NCBI GenBank assembly: GCA_002715035.1
Contig: PAXB01000042.1
Coordinates: 9,870 to 20,380, forward strand
Length of the DNA: 10,511 bases
Source of the DNA: Fidelibacterota bacterium
GTDB taxonomy: Bacteria > Fidelibacterota > Marinisomatia > Marinisomatales > TCS55
Direction: 5' to 3'
Shown here: positions 5,829 through 10,511 of the stretch, piece by piece
How the letters are laid out: the number at the start of each line of letters is the position of its first letter
Position numbering within the stretch: the stretch's first letter is position 1
Program-made: the position numbers and the translations under genes
Notes under the pieces: model-generated
Told to the model about the DNA's origin: nothing
The model's database searches: none
The model's input: only the letters and a program-made list of their open reading frames with translations

Positions 5829-6689
5829 ATGATTCAAAGTATGACAGGATATGGCCGAGGTGTTACCGGAAAAGGTGCTGGTAAAGTTATCGTCTTAATC
5901 AGGGCGGTGAATGGCCGGTTTCTTGAAGTTAAAATCCGTGGACTTGATATTGATCCTTCCGATGATAAAAAAATCAGGGATATTATTTCACAAAATCTCA
6001 TCAGAGGTACGGTTCATGTAAATTTTGAGATGGAAGGAAATGGTCAGTATCAGACCCTTTCTTTTAACAAAGATCGGTTTGAAGCCATTGAAAGCATTTT
6101 ACTTAATATTCAAAAAGATTATGGCCGTCATTTGGATATGGGTGACATTGTGAATGCCAACGACCTGTTTACGCATGTGGATATAGATTCTCCTGAATCA
6201 AAACTATTAATCAAAGCAGTAGAAAATGCCTGTGATGAAGTGACACAAATGCGTAAGGCTGAAGGGGAGAAACTCAAAAAAGATTTTGAAGATCGGTTAT
6301 CCATTCTGGAAAAAGTTTTAAATCAAGTTGAAAAAGAATTACCAAAGGAATTTCAAAAACGGGAAAAACGCTACAAATCTCGTATTGCAGAATTATTAGA
6401 TGGATCCCTCGTAGATGAGAATCGCATTGCCCAAGAAATTGCCATGTTAGCTGAAAAAGCAGATGTAACAGAAGAAACGGTTCGATTAAAAAGCCATTTT
6501 CAACAATTTAAATCATTATTAAGCGAAAAGGGTTCTGCAGGAAAAAGGTTGAATTTTCTCCTTCAGGAAATAAGTAGAGAGATTAATACTATAGGTTCAA
6601 AAAGTTCATCTGACCTTATTGTAAATCATGTAATTACATTAAAGGATGAAGCTGAAAAAATGCGTGAACAGATTCAAAATATATTATAA
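5829..6689 (+). CDS. yicC: YicC/YloC family endoribonuclease
   Basis: A 286-residue protein, the normal family length. Members are reported to be endoribonucleases involved in RNA turnover (for example of regulatory RNA in E. coli) and were first known as a stress-induced protein family. The start MIQSMTGYG (1-9) is the hallmark of the family and fixes the start codon. The N-terminal domain contains AVNGRFLEV (26-34), the middle is a charged helical region with RKAEGEKLKKDF (142-153) and a likely coiled coil at about 150-190, and the C-terminal DUF1732 block holds GKRLNFLLQE (238-247), INTIGSKS (252-259) and a final KMREQIQNIL. It is the first gene of the rightward cluster and ends 3 nt before gmk in the same frame; yicC-gmk adjacency is common in bacteria. 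No good Shine-Dalgarno site precedes it. Confidence 0.94.
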   Translation: MIQSMTGYGRGVTGKGAGKVIVLIRAVNGRFLEVKIRGLDIDPSDDKKIRDIISQNLIRGTVHVNFEMEGNGQYQTLSFNKDRFEAIESILLNIQKDYGRHLDMGDIVNANDLFTHVDIDSPESKLLIKAVENACDEVTQMRKAEGEKLKKDFEDRLSILEKVLNQVEKELPKEFQKREKRYKSRIAELLDGSLVDENRIAQEIAMLAEKADVTEETVRLKSHFQQFKSLLSEKGSAGKRLNFLLQEISREINTIGSKSSSDLIVNHVITLKDEAEKMREQIQNIL

Positions 6690-6692
6690 ATA

Positions 6693-7271
6693 ATGAAAAA
6701 TATTATTATTATTTCAGCACCATCCGGATCAGGTAAAACAACGATTTGTCGGGCGCTTCAACAGCGAGATGAGGCGTTTCATTTTTCTGTATCATGTACG
6801 ACAAGGGAGCAACGCAATGGGGAGGTTGATGGGGTTGATTATACTTTTTTAACGAATGAGGCTTTTAAAAAAGGAATAGAGAATAATGAATTTGTAGAAT
6901 GGGAACAAATTCATGGAGATTATTATTACGGGACCTTAAAAACCACCATAGAAGCGGCGATTAAAGGAGAGGACTATCTTCTGTTAGAATTGGATGTAAA
7001 GGGCGCTATTGTATTGCAAAAATTATACCCAAACAAAACCATATCTATATTTATTGAACCACCCAGTTTGGGCGATTTACGAACAAGACTGGTGAATCGG
7101 GGGACCGATTCAGAAGAAAGAATTACAAAACGACTGGAGAGACTTAGTGCAGAATTAGAATACAAGTCTAATTTTACTCACCATATTATTAATGATGATG
7201 TGGGTTGTGCCGTCAATGAAATAATGAATATTTTACAACATGAAAACGAGGAAGTATATTATGGCTCTTGA
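6693..7271 (+). CDS. gmk: Guanylate kinase
   Basis: Converts GMP and ATP to GDP and ADP in the cytosol, a required step for GTP, dGTP and (p)ppGpp synthesis. It has 192 residues, a usual length. The P-loop is APSGSGKTT (9-17). The GMP-binding region follows as SCTTREQRNGEVDGVDYTF (34-52), with Arg38, Arg41, Glu44 and Tyr50 in the expected places. HGDYYYGT (74-81) has one residue more than the proteobacterial loop and fits the Bacteroidetes-like form. ELDVKGA (99-105) matches the family's D-x-x-G stretch, and the lid helix carries RTRLVNRGTDSEERITKRL (130-148). It starts 3 nt after yicC, and its last 11 bases overlap rpoZ, so the three genes are probably co-transcribed and coupled. In several bacteria this enzyme is a target of (p)ppGpp, whose synthase is encoded at the end of the cluster. 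Confidence 0.96.
   Translation: MKNIIIISAPSGSGKTTICRALQQRDEAFHFSVSCTTREQRNGEVDGVDYTFLTNEAFKKGIENNEFVEWEQIHGDYYYGTLKTTIEAAIKGEDYLLLELDVKGAIVLQKLYPNKTISIFIEPPSLGDLRTRLVNRGTDSEERITKRLERLSAELEYKSNFTHHIINDDVGCAVNEIMNILQHENEEVYYGS
7248..7254 (+). promoter_or_regulatory. Ribosome binding site that sets the rpoZ start
   Basis: GAGGAAG lies 6 nt before ATG 7261, within the end of gmk. It supports starting rpoZ at MALESISIRK rather than at the in-frame ATG at 7240, which would add MKTRKYI and place this site inside the coding sequence. Confidence 0.65.
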
Positions 7272-7539
7272 ATCAATATCCATTCGAAAGATGGAAAACC
7301 AAACACAGGATTTTTATGAAGCAGTTGTGGTTATGTCCAAACGGGCAAAACAAGTGCTGAATAACAGAATCGCGGAACAAATGATGGTTTCAAATGAGGA
7401 AGTTGAAATGGGCGTTTACGACCAGATCTTCGATAAAAATCCAGAAGATTATGAAGAGATTGAAAAAGCCACAACAGTGGCAGTCAAAGAATTCATTAAC
7501 GGTGAATTAGTATGGAAAAATTCAGAAGAAGAAGCATAG
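7261..7539 (+). CDS. rpoZ: DNA-directed RNA polymerase omega subunit, Bacteroidetes-like
   Basis: A 92-residue omega subunit that helps fold and hold the beta' subunit in RNA polymerase. In the E. coli enzyme, omega also contributes to one (p)ppGpp site. The core FYEAVVVMSKRAKQV matches the conserved omega helix, with the S/A-x-R-A-x-Q pattern. The tail EKATTVAVKEFINGELVW is the form seen in the Bacteroidetes/FCB branch, where a conserved KPT..AI.EF.NGE block ends the protein. The middle is unusually acidic. The gene overlaps gmk by 11 bases, an arrangement in line with the widespread gmk-rpoZ pairing. Identity is based on neighbourhood plus these two motifs; the protein is too short for more. 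Confidence 0.9.
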   Translation: MALESISIRKMENQTQDFYEAVVVMSKRAKQVLNNRIAEQMMVSNEEVEMGVYDQIFDKNPEDYEEIEKATTVAVKEFINGELVWKNSEEEA

Positions 7540-7562
7540 GTCCCACCGGATAATTTCAATCC

Positions 7563-8246
7563 ATGGGTCCAGTTTCTTCCGATGCTGTAAACCGTTATTT
7601 AAAACAAACCCGTGAATTATTCGGGGATGAATTATTTTTGGAGAAGAAGGCGGTGTCGTCAACGACAGGACCCACACCAATAAATTCTGACTATCCGTCG
7701 GATTTAGTTAATTTTTACGAACAAATACATCAATGTCACAATTGTGCATTGGGTAATTCACGAACCCAATTTGTATTTGGCGTTGGTGATCCAAATGCCT
7801 CTTTGGTTCTTGTGGGTGAAGCGCCCGGCGAACAAGAAGATTTAAAAGGAGAACCATTTGTCGGCCGTGCTGGCCAATTACTGGATAAAATTCTTGCAGC
7901 GATAGATCGGTCTCGCCAAAAAGATGTTTATATTTGCAATGTATTAAAATGCAGACCACCGAACAATAGGGATCCTCTTGCGGAGGAGGTTAGTGAATGC
8001 GAGCCCTATTTAATTCATCAAATTAATTTGATTCAGCCAAAACTCATTGTAGCTTTGGGCCGAGTCGCGGGAAAGACCCTTCTCAATGTGGATAAACCGT
8101 TGAAAAGTATGCGCGGCAGTCTGCACTATTATCATGGAACGCCGCTCATTGTGACTTACCATCCGGCTGCGTTATTGAGGAACCCTAATTGGAAACCAGA
8201 AACATGGAAAGATTTCAAATGGATTCGGTCCATTATTGATGCATAA
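7563..8246 (+). CDS. Family 4 uracil-DNA glycosylase with 4Fe-4S cluster
   Basis: Removes uracil from DNA (from cytosine deamination or dUTP incorporation) to begin base-excision repair. Of 227 residues, the first 45 or so are a variable, poorly conserved leader rich in Ser, Thr and Pro. Four cysteines, Cys58 and Cys61 (CHNC), Cys130 (NVLKCRPP) and Cys146 (SECEPY), have the spacing of the family's iron-sulphur cluster. Motif A is GEAPGEQED (85-93) with GEPFVGRAGQLLD (96-108) behind it, CNVLKCRPPNNRDP (125-138) is central, and the DNA-intercalation motif is HPAALLRNPNWK (200-211). No in-frame upstream ATG exists before the stop at 7551, so 7563 is used although the Shine-Dalgarno site is weak. 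It follows rpoZ by 23 nt and precedes dnaB by 5 nt. Some annotations name this family a phage SPO1 DNA polymerase-related protein; that is an older label for the same domain. Confidence 0.94.
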   Translation: MGPVSSDAVNRYLKQTRELFGDELFLEKKAVSSTTGPTPINSDYPSDLVNFYEQIHQCHNCALGNSRTQFVFGVGDPNASLVLVGEAPGEQEDLKGEPFVGRAGQLLDKILAAIDRSRQKDVYICNVLKCRPPNNRDPLAEEVSECEPYLIHQINLIQPKLIVALGRVAGKTLLNVDKPLKSMRGSLHYYHGTPLIVTYHPAALLRNPNWKPETWKDFKWIRSIIDA

Positions 8247-8251
8247 ATAAA

Positions 8252-9616
8252 ATGGCAAAGAAAAACGAATTAAATTTAACGGTTCAGCCCCAAGCTTTGG
8301 AGGCTGAACAAGCTGTATTGGGGTCTATGCTTACCACCAAAGAAGCTGTAAGTAAAGCCATACAATGGGTGTCTGCCAATCAGTTTTATAAAGATGCTCA
8401 TGTTCGCATTTTTTCTTGTATGAGTGATTTGTTTGACAAGGGTGAGCCTATTGATGCTATATCCGTCGCGGATCGTTTAAAGAAGAAAAAAGAATTAGAA
8501 GGGGTTGGGGGTGCATATTATATCACTGGATTGGCGGAATCGGTTCCCACAACAGCCAATGTTGAACATTATGCAAAAATTATATTAGAAAAGCACCTTT
8601 TACGAAAATTAATTCAAGTCGCCCATGAAGTATCAAAAGATGCTTTCGAAGATTCTCAAGATGTGGATGATATTTTGGATTCGGCTGAATCCGCCATTTT
8701 CAACATTTCTGAAAAAAGATTACGGGGAGGATTCCGGCACATTGATCCAATTCTCCATCAGACTTTTGAAGAATTGGATAAAATTGCATCCAAACCGGGG
8801 AGTGTGACGGGGGTTCCTTCAGGACTCATTGATTTAGATGACATAACATCCGGTTTCCATCCCGGGGAATTGATTATCGTCGCAGGCCGTCCCGGTATGG
8901 GGAAAACGGCCTTGGCATTATCCATGGGCCGGAATGCAGCTGTTATGGATAAAACAGGTGTAGGAATTTTTAGTCTTGAAATGGCGAATCATCAATTGGC
9001 CATGCGATTGTTATGCGCTGAAGGGCGAGTGGATAGTCATTTGGTTCGTACTGGAAAATTACCAAAAGCCCAATGGAAAAATTTAAGTATTGCTGTGGGA
9101 AACCTAGCAGAGGCACCCATTTATCTTGATGATACACCGGGAATGTCTGTATTGGAAGTACGGGCAAAATCTCGGCGGTTAAAAGCAGAACATGATATTG
9201 GTTTAATTATCGTGGATTATATTCAGCTCATGACGGGTCCAAAAGGGGCTGAAAGCCGGCAGCAGGAAATTTCTCAGATTTCTCGATCATTAAAAGCATT
9301 GGCAAAAGAAATTGAAGTACCTGTCCTTGGATTGTCCCAGTTATCCCGTGCCGTTGAAAGTAGAAGCGACCGCCGTCCCCAGTTATCTGATCTTCGTGAA
9401 TCAGGTGCGATTGAGCAGGACGCTGATGTGGTTATCTTTTTATATCGGCCTTGGGTTTATTCCCACGAAGACGAGGATCGGGGGAAGGCAGAAATTATAG
9501 TGTCGAAACAGCGAAACGGACCGACCGGAATTGTGGAGGCCACATTTGTTGATCGGTTTGCTCGTTTTGAAAATATGTCGGCTTTTGCTGATATGGAATC
9601 TGAATCTCCATTCTAA
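8252..9616 (+). CDS. dnaB: Replicative DNA helicase DnaB
   Basis: The hexameric helicase that unwinds DNA ahead of the replication fork and recruits primase. At 454 residues it is full length. The N-terminal helical domain (about 12-115) begins with QPQALEAEQAVLGSML and contains GGAYYITGLAESVPTTANV; a linker leads to the RecA-like motor. There, TGVPSGLIDLDDITSGFHPGE-type sequence (186-206) precedes Walker A GRPGMGKTA (212-220, Lys218), SLEM with catalytic Glu243, Walker B IIVDYIQLM (319-327, Asp322), LSQLSR (361-366), a DLRESGAIEQDAD stretch (380-392) and KQRNGPTG (419-426) with the arginine/lysine finger. No intein interrupts the Walker motifs, a frequent site of insertion in dnaB. The gene starts 5 nt after the glycosylase and its TAA shares a base with the next ATG (TAATG), so translation is probably coupled to the relA homologue. 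Confidence 0.97.
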   Translation: MAKKNELNLTVQPQALEAEQAVLGSMLTTKEAVSKAIQWVSANQFYKDAHVRIFSCMSDLFDKGEPIDAISVADRLKKKKELEGVGGAYYITGLAESVPTTANVEHYAKIILEKHLLRKLIQVAHEVSKDAFEDSQDVDDILDSAESAIFNISEKRLRGGFRHIDPILHQTFEELDKIASKPGSVTGVPSGLIDLDDITSGFHPGELIIVAGRPGMGKTALALSMGRNAAVMDKTGVGIFSLEMANHQLAMRLLCAEGRVDSHLVRTGKLPKAQWKNLSIAVGNLAEAPIYLDDTPGMSVLEVRAKSRRLKAEHDIGLIIVDYIQLMTGPKGAESRQQEISQISRSLKALAKEIEVPVLGLSQLSRAVESRSDRRPQLSDLRESGAIEQDADVVIFLYRPWVYSHEDEDRGKAEIIVSKQRNGPTGIVEATFVDRFARFENMSAFADMESESPF

Positions 9617-10511
9617 TGGAAAACCCCCTTTCTAAGTTCGTTCCCTTTCTTGTTGGAGAATTCCCAAGATCATTTCAGGATCTATATAAAAAAGTATCTC
9701 AGAACGAACAAATTAATAACAAAAATCTTGAAAAAGAATTATGGCAGGCTTACGAATTTGGTTCCCGTCATCATGAAGGACAAAAAAGACGATCCGGAAA
9801 GCCATACTTTGAAAATCATTGCGTGGAAGTTGCTAAGATTCTGGCCGAATGGAAAATGGATCCAATTACAATCATCGGCGGTTTACTCCATGATACCATT
9901 GAGGATACGGAAGCTACTTTTGAAGAAATTGAAGAAATATTTGGGCACGATGTCGCCAGCTTAGTTAATGGTGTAACCAAACTGGGAGGGATCAGTTTTT
10001 CCAGTCGAAAAGCAGAACAAGCAGGTAATTTCATGAAAATGCTCATTTCGGTAGCGAAGGATTTACGTGTGATTATTATCAAATTTGCGGATCGGCTCCA
10101 TAATATGTCCACTATTGAATATATGCCTCGCATTAAACAGCACCGCATTGCTGTTGAAACGCGTGAAGTGTACGCACCTCTTGCCCATCGGTTGGGCATG
10201 GCTAAAGTCAAGTGGAAGCTGGATGATCTTGTTTTGAAAACACTGAATCCGGAACCCTTTAAGGAAATTGAAAAAAAATTAAAATCATCTTTAAAAGAAC
10301 GGGAAAAATATATTAAAATAATTACAGATTCTCTGGTAAAAGAACTCAGTGATTATAATATTAAACCCCAAGTGTATGGCCGTCCAAAATCACACACATC
10401 CATTTATGGAAAAATGGTTAAAAGAGGTAAAGCTTTCGAAGAGATTTATGATATTTTGGCCGTACGTATTGTCGTCGAGAAAGTAGAAGAATGTTACCTG
10501 ACATTGGGTAT
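9616..10511 (+). CDS. relA: RelA/SpoT family (p)ppGpp synthetase/hydrolase, 5' part
   Basis: Makes and probably degrades the alarmone (p)ppGpp. The frame opens at ATG 9616, overlapping the dnaB stop by one base, and is still open at the window edge after 298 residues, against about 730 for a full protein. The HD hydrolase domain is complete: RHHEGQKRRSGKPYFENH (51-68) with His53 and His68, LLHDTIEDT (90-98) with His92, Asp93, Glu96 and Asp97, and FADRLHNM (157-164) with Asp159. The Asp-containing metal and catalytic residues are kept, which favours an active hydrolase and a bifunctional Rel enzyme rather than a synthetase-only RelA. The synthetase domain starts with YGRPKSHTSIYGKM (254-267) and YDILAVRIV (278-286) and is then cut. 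The later motif that separates bifunctional from synthetase-only enzymes, and the TGS and ACT domains, lie outside the window. Confidence 0.95.
   Translation, partial: MENPLSKFVPFLVGEFPRSFQDLYKKVSQNEQINNKNLEKELWQAYEFGSRHHEGQKRRSGKPYFENHCVEVAKILAEWKMDPITIIGGLLHDTIEDTEATFEEIEEIFGHDVASLVNGVTKLGGISFSSRKAEQAGNFMKMLISVAKDLRVIIIKFADRLHNMSTIEYMPRIKQHRIAVETREVYAPLAHRLGMAKVKWKLDDLVLKTLNPEPFKEIEKKLKSSLKEREKYIKIITDSLVKELSDYNIKPQVYGRPKSHTSIYGKMVKRGKAFEEIYDILAVRIVVEKVEECYLTLG

Noticed and set aside
9650-9964. Plus-strand open frame of 104 codons near the start of the relA homologue
   Set aside because: It is out of frame with the HD-domain reading, which carries all expected catalytic residues from ATG 9616.
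9816-10211. Minus-strand open frame of 131 codons
   Set aside because: It is the antisense shadow of the HD domain of the relA homologue, and no family features are seen.
1-10511. Mobile element, prophage, CRISPR array, toxin-antitoxin or defence system
   Set aside because: No transposase, integrase, phage gene, direct-repeat array or defence domain is present; all genes are metabolic or housekeeping.

Overview
The window looks like chromosomal DNA of a Gram-negative bacterium of the FCB superphylum (Bacteroidetes/Chlorobi and relatives; an uncultivated marine lineage such as Marinimicrobia would fit, but this is inference). The clues are a PorV/PorQ-like outer-membrane protein tail at the left edge, an omega subunit of the Bacteroidetes-like type, a guanylate kinase with the Bacteroidetes-style spacing in its GMP loop, AT-rich sequence and mostly weak Shine-Dalgarno sites. 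I see no mobile element, CRISPR array, tRNA or rRNA.

Layout. Positions 1-354 (+) hold the end of a PorV/PorQ-like gene, which converges on a minus-strand block running from 5727 down to 389. In transcription order the block holds an SDR (5727-4984), a 104-nt promoter-like gap, a divergent class I HMG-CoA-reductase-family protein (4879-3719), a PlsC-type acyltransferase (3718-2972), a strikingly animal-like alkyl-DHAP synthase (2979-1207) and a second SDR (1195-389). The last four genes are packed with 0-nt, -8-nt and 11-nt junctions and are almost certainly one operon. A 101-nt divergent intergenic region separates this block from a plus-strand housekeeping cluster: yicC, gmk, rpoZ, a family 4 uracil-DNA glycosylase, dnaB and the start of a relA/spoT homologue that runs off the right edge.

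How the genes may work together. The plus block is a core growth cluster for RNA turnover, GTP supply, RNA polymerase, DNA repair, replication and the stringent response. It resembles the enterobacterial gmk-rpoZ-spoT neighbourhood with udg and dnaB inserted. The minus block is the interesting part. Acyltransferase, alkyl-DHAP synthase and a DHRS7B-like SDR are the enzyme classes that animals use in peroxisomes to start ether-lipid (plasmalogen) synthesis. The HMGR-like protein keeps the catalytic tetrad but differs at NADPH- and HMG-binding positions. Its acyl-CoA-to-alcohol chemistry is what would be needed to supply the alcohol substrate of alkyl-DHAP synthase, either directly or through the mevalonate/isoprenoid route. 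I propose this as a bacterial ether-lipid operon. Enzyme families are read from the sequence; the joint pathway is inference.
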